DNA of 64,000 nucleotides, taken from contig BROE01000018.1 in assembly GCA_036571765.1 (NCBI GenBank), positions 12,704,694 to 12,768,693 on the forward strand, read 5' to 3'. Within the stretch, counting starts at the first letter, position 1. The number at the start of each line of letters is the position of its first letter. Shown in pieces: positions 1 through 9,339 of the stretch. The position numbers were made by a program, and so were the translations under genes. Origin of the DNA: Plecoglossus altivelis (taxonomy: Eukaryota > Chordata > Actinopteri > Osmeriformes > Plecoglossidae). The notes below the pieces were generated by a model, which had not been told where the DNA came from, did not search any database, and was given only the letters and a program-made list of their open reading frames with translations.

Positions 1-600
1 GCAGGATCTGGTCTCCCAGGAACAGTTTGGTATCCTGTAAAGGACAGAGGAGTCTGGTAGGTTATTGGCTCTTTGTACTTCCTTGCTTTCAAATAGGGAA
101 CGCATCCAATCAGCCAATGTGTTCTTATTGTTAGATGCATGCTAATCCTGTACACAATCAGTGACAGGTAGTCTAAAAGGTCTACCTTTAAGCATTTCAA
201 ATTCGTTAACCCTAAGCTTGTTGGTGTGATTTTCATGTACATTTCCACTAGACTGGTGCATTCTGGCCATGGTCTGCCTGTTTCTTCCATGACTTTTCTG
301 AGTCTTAATTTCATGGTGCCGTTTGTTCTTTCCACTAATACCTAAGTTTTCCAAACCCTTTTACACTACTTCATTTAGAAAATGTGTACCATTATCACTG
401 TATATTTTTTCTGGTATACCATGAGTCAGTATTATTCTGTTACACAATGCTTTGGCTACTGTTATAGCATCTCCTGAAGCCGTGGGCACACATTCTACCC
501 ATTTGTTCAGAGGACAGATCATTACCAAACAGTATTTATACCTCTGGTATTCTGACAGTTCGATAAAATCCATACACATGTGTTGGAATGGATACTCTGG
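1..600 (-). pseudogene. Retrovirus-like integrase fragment
   Basis: Two adjacent minus-strand reading frames (579-361 and 354-142) cover the integrase core and what follows. The first holds a DFIEL stretch with the first catalytic Asp and an SDNGTHF stretch with the second, as expected for the D,D-35-E core that joins retroviral DNA to host DNA. A stop near 361 separates the two frames, so the protein is broken inside the core, near where the catalytic Glu is expected. A zinc-binding N-terminal domain of the HHCC type probably lies in the minus-strand frame 918-652, which contains CRKCMIC near its end. Confidence 0.8.
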
Positions 601-651
601 TTTGGGGAACTGGCCTCTTCGCAGCCGGTCATTACCCTGGGCATTGTGCCT

Positions 652-918
652 TCAACATATCATACACTTTCTGCAATACATTTTACAAGAAGTTTGAAAA
701 TGTGGATAGGCATAAAAGTGCTGTTGTATGATATCCACCATCCCCCCTGTTGAGACATGGCATAGCCCATGACTCACTGTTGCTGCTATATCATACATGT
801 TAGCTGGAAGGATAATTTTACTATCTATGGTATACAAGTCATTTATTAGTACTGCTCCATTTTGGATCCACTTCTTTTGGTCAGTATCTGATGCATGTTT
901 TTGCATATCACTCATCAC
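652..918 (-). pseudogene. Integrase N-terminal zinc-binding region (retrovirus-like)
   Basis: An 88-codon minus-strand frame lies between RNase H and the integrase core. It contains HVSTGGM and a terminal CRKCMIC, the spacing expected of the His/Cys zinc-binding domain at the start of retroviral integrases. It is followed on the minus strand by the core frame starting near 579, with a break between them. The assignment rests on the motif and on position in the pol order. Confidence 0.65.
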
Positions 919-920
919 AT

Positions 921-1454
921 CTATTGGGATGAGATGTGGTCTGTCTGATTTTTAGATGCATGTGCCACAAATGTGTTTTTTGCAGCTCGTTTAGCTGTTG
1001 TATCTGCAAAGGCGTTACCTTGTGACACAGGGTCTGTTTCTCTGGTGTGTGCTGCACATTTACACATAGCTAATTTAGAAGGCATTTGAATGGCTTTTAG
1101 TAATTCTGTTAAAGGTTTGGCATTGGCTCTTTGCTCCCATTGTCTGGCAAACACATGTACAGTCGAAAATGCATACTGGCTGTCTGTATACACTGTTAAG
1201 GGTTTCCCTTGCGCTATCTTGCATTCTTCTGTTAACGCTACTAACTCCGCCGCCTCTGCAGAATAGTGTGATGGCAGTGATTCAGCTTTGATCACTGTAG
1301 TTCTGTCAACTACTGCATATCCCGTCTGTGTTTTCCCGTATTGATTTTTTGAACATGAACCATCTACAAACCATATAAGTCTCTCACCTAGAGGGGTGTC
1401 TTGTAAATCCACTTGTGGTTTACTTAGTTTCAGCTTTACAATTGTGTGGTTCAC
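921..1454 (-). pseudogene. Retrovirus-like RNase H domain
   Basis: A 177-codon minus-strand frame with an FVDGS motif near its start, an AEAAELVAL stretch holding the catalytic Glu, and TDSQYAF with the next Asp. These are the ordered acidic residues of a type I RNase H that removes the RNA strand during reverse transcription. An AFADTTAKRAA stretch near the C-terminus matches the position of the last Asp. The frame is open across the domain, but the connection to reverse transcriptase upstream (1948 and above) is broken by frameshifts at about 1450-1950. Confidence 0.85.
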
Positions 1455-1947
1455 CGTTATTTTCAGTGGGTAACAATGTTGCCGGGTTGAACACAGTACA
1501 CCTCCTGACTGTCAGGTGTGGTTGGAGAAATAATGTTGATGTTAAGGCTAGGTGTCGTGCTGGTGAGAGGAAACTCATTTTTGTCTCATTTACCAAGATA
1601 TGTACTGCATGTGGTACTAGTAAGGTGAGTGTGTGGAATAACACTATTTCAGCTGTCTTCTCCACTGCCATTGCTGCAGCACATACGGCTTGAACACACG
1701 GTGGCAAGGCCTTGCCACTGGATCGAGTATCTGCGAAAAGTAGCCGATGGGTTTTAGTCTCTCACCATGATTTGTGCTAACATTGATGTCTTAAACCCCC
1801 TTTCACAATCTACTGTTTGAACAAATTCTTTAGAGTAGTCTGGTAGAGACAGCACTCCCGTGTTTACAAGTTCTTGTTTTACCCTTGAGAAGGCCTCTCT
1901 GCCTCCTGAGTCCATGTTAGTTTGTCATTTAGGGCCAAATCTTCTTT

Positions 1948-2780
1948 TTACATCATGTCTAGCAGGGGTTGTGTTAATGAAGCATAATCTAAGACCCAGC
2001 TTCTGCAAAAATTGGTCAGACCTAGGAATGCCATCTTTTGTTGCTTCGTCCTTGGTGTGGGAGCTGCTAAGATAGCCTTTTTCCGCTCCTCACTCAGTTG
2101 TCTACCGTCGCCACTAATATCATGACTCAGAAATCTGACAGTTGTTTTGGCAAACTGCAGCCTCTGTTTTGAGACTTTGTTCCCTGTGTGAGCAAGGTAG
2201 GACAAGAGTGAGACCGTGGTTGCTTGGCACTGTTGTTGTGTCTGTGAGGCAAGCAGGAGGTCATCTACGTAGATTAAGAGCTGAGTTCCTTGAGAAAGAA
2301 CCATGCTCTTTTGGATTTCTCGTAAGAAATTAGTTGGGCTGTCACAGTATCCTTGGGGCATTCGGGTGTAAGAATACTTTGTGTTTTTGTAAGTAAACCC
2401 AAACCACCCCTGTGAGTCTTTATCCACCGGTATTGAGAAAAGGCATTACTGAGATCAACCACAGAGAACCATTTTTTATCTGCTTCTAGTTGGTTTAGTA
2501 GTGTGTGTGGATCTGGTACCACAGACTCACAGCTTTCAACTGCCTGATTGACAGCCGTTAAGTCCTGAATCATTCTCCATGATTCACCATCTGCCTTTTG
2601 TACTGAAAAGATTGGTATGTTGTAGCAGGCTGTGGGATCCTTTTCAATTAAAGCTGCTTCTAACATATTTTGAATTACAGGTGCGATGCCCTTCAGAGCA
2701 TCGGGTTTTAGTGGATATTGTCTGACTCTTGGTCTGAAGGCTCCTTTTTGTTTTACCACTACAGGTGTTGCTGTTGTCAT
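1948..2780 (-). pseudogene. Retrovirus-like reverse transcriptase
   Basis: Two overlapping minus-strand frames (2780-2274 and 2427-1948) make one reverse transcriptase with a frameshift around 2300-2430. The first carries a VVDLSNAFSQ stretch (motif A with its catalytic Asp). The second carries LIYVDDLLLA (motif C, YVDD, about 2260-2283), followed by an FLGLTNFCRSW thumb/connection motif. The YVDD box and the FLG-type motif are typical of orthoretroviral enzymes. Sequence expected upstream of the first frame is replaced by non-coding DNA at about 2790, where the LTR-like segment begins. Confidence 0.87.
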
Positions 2781-2789
2781 TAATCACTG

Positions 2790-3470
2790 TTTAAATGTGT
2801 ATGATTTTAATCCGTTACGTGTTCACGCATCGAGAGTGGTAAAATGGATCACCAGGATTCAGTATAGTTAAGTTCAATTAAGTTTATTCCCTGACAGTAC
2901 AATTCTAATACAGATCGCTCCAAGGTCCCTATCAGCACACAGCTACGTGCGTCTTACACTCGGCACAGCGAAGAACGACAACTTTTCTTGGGAGACCCGT
3001 ATTAATATAGATAACATTATGGATTAATTAGGACAGGAGCTCCTCTGCCTTCGGTGGTTTCCGGCCACTGTTCGCAGGCCATCTTATCTCCTTGTGTGGT
3101 TGAGAGGACCCTCATTGTTGCCTCTCTCTCCCAGGTGTTGTTTTATCTGACTCTGCGCACAAAAAAAGACAGTGTTCCCTACTCCCCACATCCCGAGATA
3201 AGACAGTGGAATACATCATACTGTTGACTATGTGTGGACTGTCAACTCCCTCTTGATTCCCACAGTGTGTTACATTTCTTGCTTGATGGAAAAGTACCAT
3301 CTGTCTGTCTTACGAATCTTATAGGTTAGCACAAGCAAATCACTGTAAGCAAATCATCTTTATTGCTTGCATAAGTAAATTATTATATCCTTCATTGCTA
3401 GCATAAATAAATTATTATATCCTTCACCCCACATCAATTTTTCCCTTTGACCACACTTCTGTTGGAACCT
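2790..3470 (-). repeat. LTR-like segment inside the retroviral pol
   Basis: About 680 bases with no long frame separate the linker ORF (3508-3894) from reverse transcriptase. On the minus strand the stretch has an AT-rich TATA-like tract around 3005-3015 and an AATAAA signal at 2883-2888, in the order a promoter and poly(A) signal take inside an LTR. A short direct repeat (ggatataataattta type) occurs twice at about 3385-3425. I could not fix TG/CA ends or a target-site duplication, so an inserted solo LTR is inference; unrelated filler DNA is the alternative. Confidence 0.4.
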
Positions 3471-3507
3471 GGTCCAACAGTTGTCTCTCATCAGCAGTGA
3501 GCAAGAA

Positions 3508-3894
3508 TCATGCAGACTCTGGCTCTGAATCCCCAGGGGCATCTAGGTGTGTCCTAGGTTGTGTGTGTACCACACATCCTAGATGCTTTCGCAACAACTC
3601 TCCCTGTCTCTGCCACCCATGTGACTCCTGGTGCCAAGGGCCAATAACTCGCTCTCCCTGATACATAACTCTCTCGACATCTGCCCACTCCCCGTTCACT
3701 GGCTTGGCTATTGACACATGGAGAGTTTTGCTTGTTGATACGATGTCCTTGACTCTCGGTAAAACAACGACTGAGGCTCCCAGCCTGCCATCGTTGTGTT
3801 GAATCAAAGTTTTTATTGTTAGTGTTTGTGGGCCTGGATTGTGGACTTTTGTATCATATGTTGGATCTGGACCCGGAGTCCTTTTATATCTCAA
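3508..3894 (-). pseudogene. Unassigned ORF downstream of protease in the retroviral relic
   Basis: A 128-codon minus-strand frame overlaps the end of the protease frame by four bases. It has no motif I recognise with confidence. By position it is either the protease-to-RT linker or part of another inserted sequence. It ends at the edge of the LTR-like segment. Confidence 0.45.
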
Positions 3895-4400
3895 GGTGAC
3901 AATAGCTCATCAACTTTCATGACAGTTACATCTGGGCTTGGCAGACATTGATTGAGTAAGGCTGCCGCTAAGCAGCTCGGAGGGTTGTCTGGTATGTCTA
4001 GAGTCCAGTAATAATGTGATTCAGTTTGTCCTTGCTCTTGTAAGAAGATTTGGCCTGAAATGCGTTCTTCCAGACCTTTTGATTTCATACCTCCCCTCAC
4101 TGGCACTAGTGACAGTTTTAGGTTTTCCATAGCATCTCTCCCTAGCAAACACACTGGGCAGTCTGGTGCATATACTATGGGAATTTTGGTGCCTAGTTTA
4201 GTTTCTTGGTCATAAATGTCTAATTTAGCTGTTCTTTTGTGAACCACTTTCACCACCAAATTTAAAAAGAGATTCATTTATGTGGCCATTAGCTGATTTG
4301 ACAAACATTTTACCCGTTGGTGCCCACATATTCACTTCCATATTGAGAACAGTTTTGTCAGCCCCAGAATCACAAAGAAGCATCACTTTTTGGTTATTTA
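3891..4400 (-). pseudogene. Retrovirus-like aspartic protease
   Basis: On the minus strand a DSGADKTVL stretch at about 4350-4376 is the D-S/T-G active site of a retroviral aspartic protease, which cuts the viral polyproteins. The frame continues (4277-3891) with a CLLGRDAM stretch, matching the C-terminal G-R-D motif of such proteases. A Gly/Arg-rich stretch upstream could be the end of gag. The length of about 130-170 residues fits one protease domain. Confidence 0.75.
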
Positions 4401-4589
4401 CAAGTAATTCTCTGTATAGTTAAGCGGTGTATGAGGTCCAGCAGGCTCTATCCCTCTCTACTGGTTGTCCGCCTCTGCCTCGACCTCGACCTCGACCTGC
4501 TCCTCCCGAATAGAACACCGTGAGACTCTCAGTATCCCTTTTACTCTAAACAAGCCGTGAGACTCTCGGTATGATACCAGTTTACTCTA

Positions 4590-4660
4590 ACAAAAGCTCA
4601 GTGGTTAAATCACCTGACTCGCAAACTGGTGATATCGGTTTGAATCCCAGCAGGTGCAGG
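4590..4660 (+). repeat. tRNA-derived SINE-like head
   Basis: The sequence has a B-box-like ggtttgaatccc preceded by a tRNA-like stretch (agctcagtggttaaatcacc). It matches the unit at 5590-5660 and, inverted, the one at 6400-6460. A mature tRNA is unlikely because the acceptor and anticodon arms do not pair cleanly and the unit is repeated. Confidence 0.55.
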
Positions 4661-4773
4661 TGCTGTCATGCTATGATGAAAGTCACAAACAAGGGAACAA
4701 CAACAACCATGTTAAGTACTACAACATCAGTACAGTCTACACTGTAATTTCCTCCAATCTATCGACACCTATC

Positions 4774-4993
4774 CTGTACAGCAGGGGTCTCCAATCCTGG
4801 TCCTCGAGGGCCGCTGTCCTGAAGGTTTTAGATGTTTCCCTCCACCTGATTCTAATGAATGAGCCATTACCAAGCTCTGTGGAAGCTTCATAAAGACCCT
4901 TTATTAGAGTCAGGTGTGCTGGAGCAGGGAAACATCTAAAACCTTCAGGACAGCGGCCCTCGAGGACCAGGATTGGAGACCCCTGCTGTACAG
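4774..4993. mobile_element. Palindromic hAT-type MITE with 8-bp target duplication
   Basis: The element spans 4782-4985 (204 bp). Its two ends are near-perfect inverted repeats of about 65 bp beginning CAGGGGTCTCC and ending in the reverse complement. It is flanked on both sides by the same 8 bases, ctgtacag (4774-4781 and 4986-4993). An 8-bp duplication and CAGGGG-type ends are the hallmark of hAT transposition. There is no coding capacity. It sits inside the ~150-bp repeat unit, whose sequence resumes on the far side, so it is younger than that repeat. Confidence 0.92.
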
Positions 4994-4999
4994 CTTAAG

Positions 5000-5180
5000 A
5001 TCAAGGCCAGACTCAGAGAAAGTGTGGAGTATTACTTTGTATCACATGTAGTAGGGAACTGATTTAAAGTTGCAAGTAGTCAGTACAGTCACTAACTATA
5101 ACTCAGTACTATAAGACGTCCTGTAAAGTTGATTCAGAGGTTAAATCGCCTGACTCACAGACCGGCAAGATGGACATAGA
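5000..5180. repeat. Inverted copy of the ~150-bp repeat plus SINE-like sequence
   Basis: The stretch after the MITE (gatcaaggccagactcagag and following) is the reverse complement of the unit tandemly repeated at 5770-6270. It then runs into a partial SINE-like head (gttaaatcgcctgactcacag) near 5135-5160. Confidence 0.6.
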
Positions 5181-5280
5181 TAAAAAGGACGACAAAACAC
5201 TAGCTCTACTTGAGAATTAACATGCCTGAAGGTCCACCCTAAACCCTATTCACAAATAACACCAAAACAGCATTCCTTAC

Positions 5281-5428
5281 CATAATCCATTCCCATTGAG
5301 GGTTTCAGTGCACTTTTCCATACACCAAAAAACTGCACCTTCTGGCAGAAGTCATGCCATCTTCCCTTGAGTTCATCGATGAAGTTGGTATTATTCTTAT
5401 CCAAAATGCGTTGAAGCTCCTCAATCAC
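5281..5428 (-). CDS. Orphan exon-like ORF, unidentified gene
   Basis: On the minus strand an open frame of 49 codons is bounded by an acceptor (ttcatag at 5429-5435) and a donor (gtaagg at 5280-5275). The peptide begins VIEELQRILDK and contains GRWHDFCQKVQFFG, a Leu/Lys-rich then aromatic stretch that reads like real coding sequence. I do not recognise the family. No partner exons were found on either side, and the flanks are repeats. It could be a lone exon of a gene reaching outside the window, a captured exon inside a repeat, or chance. The exon is 148 nt long, so its end phase is not zero. Confidence 0.35.
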
Positions 5429-5589
5429 CTATGAAATATCAAATATACAAAATACAGACATTTGAATATCATTTAAGAGGAAATTTGTATTTTACACATT
5501 GTGTGTGATATCATGGTTTTAATCATGCACAGTCAATCTAGTAATCGGTACAGTCACTAACCATAACGCAGTACTATACTATGTCCTGT

Positions 5590-5665
5590 ACAGCTGGATA
5601 GCTTAGTGGTTAAATCACCTGACTTGCAAACCAGCAATATGGGTTCAAATCCTGGCAGGTGCAGT
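5590..5665 (+). repeat. tRNA-derived SINE-like head
   Basis: A second plus-strand copy of the tRNA-like unit. It carries gctggatagcttagtggtta followed by a B-box-like gggttcaaatcc, the best-preserved version of the three in this region. Confidence 0.6.
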
Positions 5666-5769
5666 AGCTGTTGCACACACTGAATTGAGCGCACATGTCA
5701 GAGAAAGTGCGGAGTATTACTTAGTACTGAGTATTAGTTAGAAACTGCACCGATTACTGACAAATTTAG

Positions 5770-6275
5770 TTAGTTACTTTCTCAGTTTCCTACTAGGTGT
5801 GATACTAAGTAGTACTCCACACTTTCTTTTGACTGATTCTGGCCTTGATCTCAAGCTGTACAGGACATAGTATAGTACTGAGTTATGGTTAGTGACTGTA
5901 CTGATTACTAGCAACTTTTGCTAGTTACTTCCTCAGTTTCCTAGTAGGTATAATACTAAGTAGTACTCCACACTTTCTCTGATTGAGTCTGGCCTTGAAC
6001 TTAAAGGGTAGAGGACATAGAATAGTACTGAGTTATGGTTAGTGACTGTACCGATTACTAGCAACTTTAGCTAGTTTAGCTCAGTTTCCTACTAGGTGTG
6101 ATACTAAGTAGGACTCCACACTTTCCCTGACTTAGTCTGGCCTTGATCTCAAGCTGTACAGTACATAGTATAGTACTGAGTACATGGTTAGTAAATGTAC
6201 CGATTACTAGCAACTTTAGCTAGATACTTTCTCAGTTTCCTACTAGTTTTGATACAAAGTAGTATTACACACTGT
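5770..6275. repeat. ~150-bp tandem repeat array
   Basis: Four successive copies of a unit beginning cagtttcctac start at 5783, 5934, 6082 and 6233, so the period is 148-151 bp. Each unit then carries tgatactaagtagtactcca, an actttctctgac-type stretch, gccttgatctcaagctgtac and tagtactgagttatggttag, with point differences between copies. An inverted single copy lies at about 5000-5100. Confidence 0.85.
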
Positions 6276-6394
6276 AATTGATAGTTTGGTATAGGTGTTG
6301 ATAGATTAGAGAAAATTACATTGTAGACTTTGCTTATGTTGTAGTACTTACCTTGGTTGTTGTTCCCTTTAATGTGACTTCCATCAGTGTGCAA

Positions 6395-6465
6395 CAGCTA
6401 CTACCCTTGCCCGGATTCGAAGCCATCAGTCAGGTGATTCAACCACTGAGCTATCCAGCTGTGGT
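6395..6465 (-). repeat. tRNA-derived SINE-like head, inverted
   Basis: The minus strand reads agctggatagctcagtggtt followed by ttcgaatccggg, a good tRNA A-box/B-box pair. It faces the plus-strand heads at 4590 and 5590 across the tandem array. Confidence 0.55.
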
Positions 6466-6774
6466 GTGTCATGCACGTCATGTGAGAGTGGGTGCCACAT
6501 ATATTTATTTATATATATTTGTACATCATGTTTATATGTATTCATTTGCGTCTACCTCAGAGGTGAAAGGTCCTGATGACATTAAGACCAGGATATATCT
6601 GTCTCTACACTCTCTGACTACAATGTCAAAATAAAGTAACATCAGGCTACATGCAGTGCTGCACATTAAAGTGCGAACATGTTTCACTTGAAAACAGGCT
6701 AAACATGCTCAATTCCATTGTGTTTCATCCTATCCAGATGCTCTACTCGGACACTGAATTACAAAGCCAAAATC

Positions 6775-8270
6775 CGGATTCATGGAAGTGATGTGGTAAC
6801 ATGAATATTCAATGACAAAACCCTTTCCCCATGTACTGTATATATATAACATTGTATATCATGATAGAATTATCATAGTTGATGGGAATCACGCTCCAAC
6901 CACATCATAAAGTTAGCTGATGACACTACAGTGGTAGGTCTCATCAGCAACAAAGATGAAACACACTACAGAGATAAAGTGGCACAGCTGGCTGAATGGT
7001 GTGGTGCAAACAACCTGTCCCTCAATGTGAGTAAGACAAAAGAGGTTGTGATGGACTTCAGGAGAAACTCCGCTGATCACCCCCCGCTGACCATCGACAG
7101 CTCGCCTGTGGAGAGTCAACAGCACTAAATTCCTGGGAATGCACATCACAGAGGACTTCACCCGGACCACCAACACCATGTCACTCTCCAACAAGGCACA
7201 TCAGCGCCTACACTTTCTCAGCCGGCTGAAAAGAGCAAGTCTCTCTCCACCCATTCTCACCACTTTCTACAGGGTCACGATTGAGAGTGTGCTGACCAAC
7301 TGCATCCCTGTCTGGTACCGGAACTGTACTGCAGACCGCAAGACCGTCCAGCGGACAGTGAACACAGCTGCAAGGACCATCGGTGCCCCTCTCCCCTCCA
7401 TCCTGGACATTTTCCAAACACGATGCTACAGCAAAGCCAACAGTATTGTAAAGAACCCCACACACCCCTCCCATAGTCTCTTCCAGCTCCTACCATCAGG
7501 TAGACGGTACCGGAGCATCAGAGCCCACTCTACCAGAATGCTCAACAGCTTTTTCCCCCAGGCTGTGAGAGCCCTGAACTCAAATCACCCCGCCCCTCTG
7601 TGAAACCCCATCTAAACCCCATACACCTAAAACATGGACCAAATGGAACTTGCCCCTGTCACTTTTCACTGCACTAGACAATCGGTAACATATGTTTGTT
7701 TACATGCTCATATTCTTTACACTAGTACAGTACTCTTTGGACTTGTACAGTACTCTTTGCACATGTACAGTATTCATGTGATAGAATTCATATATTTTGT
7801 ATAGTTTGCATTTTTTTGTTTATGTATAGGAAAACTTTGTATATATATTTTAACTTGATTGCTGTTTATGCCTGTATTAATGTAGCACCGTGGTTCTGTG
7901 AGGCATTGATCTTAGGCATGACATTTCGTTCCACTGTATGCCCTCGCATGTAGTGGAATGACAATAAAGCTCAACTTGACTTCACTTGAATTCATTCAAC
8001 CAGAAGTGACATGATAACATGGATATTCAAGGCCAAAACCCCTTTCCCATGCATATATACAACACTGTTTAACACAATAGAATAATAATAGTTGATGGGA
8101 ATCCATTAAACTGGAAGTGATGTGGTATCAAGTATTTTCAAAGACAAAACCCGGATTCAGCCGGAAGTGACGTGGTACAATGGAATTTCAATGCCACATC
8201 CCCTTTCCCATGCATAAACCATCATGTTACACATGATAGAATAGTCCCCGCTGATGAAAAAGCATTCTTT
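6775..8270. repeat. Degenerate ~110-120 bp repeat split by a LINE
   Basis: Copies of a unit with ggaagtgaygtggtaac, then caatgacaaaaccc and tagttgatgggaatc, occur at 6784, 8002, 8113 (short) and 8163. The LINE fragment at 6894-7983 lies between the first copy and the rest, interrupting the array. No coding potential is seen in the repeat itself. Confidence 0.7.
6894..7983 (+). mobile_element. 5'-truncated non-LTR retrotransposon (L2/CR1/Rex1 group)
   Basis: The plus strand encodes the C-terminal part of a reverse transcriptase, starting KLADDTTVVGLI (the A/FADD catalytic box, frame about 6911-7128) and continuing in a second frame (7139-7603) with LHFLSRLKRASL, then the LPSGRRYRSI stretch of the tail domain. 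A frameshift near 7115-7135 separates them. The 3' end has a long untranslated region and an acaataaagctcaacttgac tail near 7955-7985. A longer copy of the same family lies inverted at 38786-41090. Truncation at the 5' side is usual for target-primed reverse transcription. Confidence 0.85.
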
Positions 8271-9339
8271 CAGAAATAACAGAAACATGCCAAAAAATCA
8301 ACCTTGCACAGCTTCAAATCAACTGTATTTAATCCAATCCACATACTACTGACAAGAATTAGGCATTAGATTGAGTACTTGGATCTTTCAGTTTTTTATA
8401 TCCTTAAAGTGATCTTCAGCTCCTAAATATAATTTTAAGTAACCCTTACATTTAAACATGTTAATCTTTGTGGCATGCACATGGAAGAATAGTTTTGGCT
8501 CCAGAATTGTACGATGTCCTCTGATGGTCCTTCAGCCTTTAGAGCAGAGAGAAACATGATTGAGTCAGAGGTCTGGTTTGCTCTCCCAACTGCAGATTGA
8601 TAATACTTATTCAAATCCAGAACTGAACATAGTCACTCCACCTATGAAGAGACGGATAAAACACTTCATCAATTGGCATGGTCAAGTAGCAGGATTACCA
8701 CACCAGATCGAGGAGGGACCCATGGTGGCACCAATGTCAATCAAGATAAAAGGGAAAGAGAAAGGTCCTTTTTGTACAACCGCATTCATGAACAGCTTTA
8801 TACTTGATGTGCCTGCTGTCCCTCTGCGATGCTGGTATTTTAAACAATTTAAGAACTTTTTACTGTGACAGTCAGTTAGGAGCCTGGTTTTGGTAAATTC
8901 AGGTCATTTATTGACTTGCTATTTTACTTTGTCACTACTTTGTCTTGGTCAGAGCCTGTAAACCCTGATAGCGTACAAAAACTCTGGTTGCATCAAGTAT
9001 TGGGAAAGTATGTAAAATAATCCATATTCTTGATCCGTGGATAAATTAACAATGACTATGGTTTCATTGAAAACAGAATAAACAAAGAAATGCATGTTAC
9101 CTATAAGGTCTTGTATAGACAGGTGTGTGCTCCCTTATGGGCACTATCAACTGTTGGTCATCGTACCTGCCCCTCCGTGATTCCCCCTAACCCTGTTTTG
9201 GAGGTTTCCACCTGCATCACACACAAGTGTGATGGTCCTATTAATTTGGGAGACCCTGGGATTGGGGATTTCATGGACCCTCCTTAATAGGCGGGACCAA
9301 CTGCGGATTATTGGACGTCTAACCCCGGTTCTCTCCTAA
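8271..9339. other. No recognisable feature
   Basis: An open frame of 102 codons at 8560-8868 has no recognisable domain, splice context or start context and is treated as chance. Nothing else stands out in this stretch. Confidence 0.5.

Larger units (their letters stand above)
1..4560 (-). mobile_element. Endogenous retrovirus-like element, pol region (partial)
   Basis: Reading the minus strand from about 4400 to 1 gives protease, an unassigned linker ORF, reverse transcriptase, RNase H and integrase, the order of a retroviral pol. The motifs seen are a DSGA protease site, a YVDD reverse transcriptase box, an FVDGS RNase H start and an SDNG integrase motif. A Gly/Arg-rich stretch on the minus strand at about 4465-4505 could be the end of gag. 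The frame is broken several times, so the copy is dead. The element runs off the left edge, so env and the 3' LTR are not visible. YVDD and the overall order suggest a gamma/epsilon-like fish retrovirus lineage; that placement is inference. Confidence 0.85.

Noticed and set aside
4590..4660. Possible functional tRNA gene
   Set aside because: A and B boxes are recognisable but the stems do not pair well and the unit is repeated nearby, which fits a SINE head.
8560..8868. 102-codon plus-strand ORF as a host gene
   Set aside because: No recognisable domain, no splice or start context, and surroundings are repeats.
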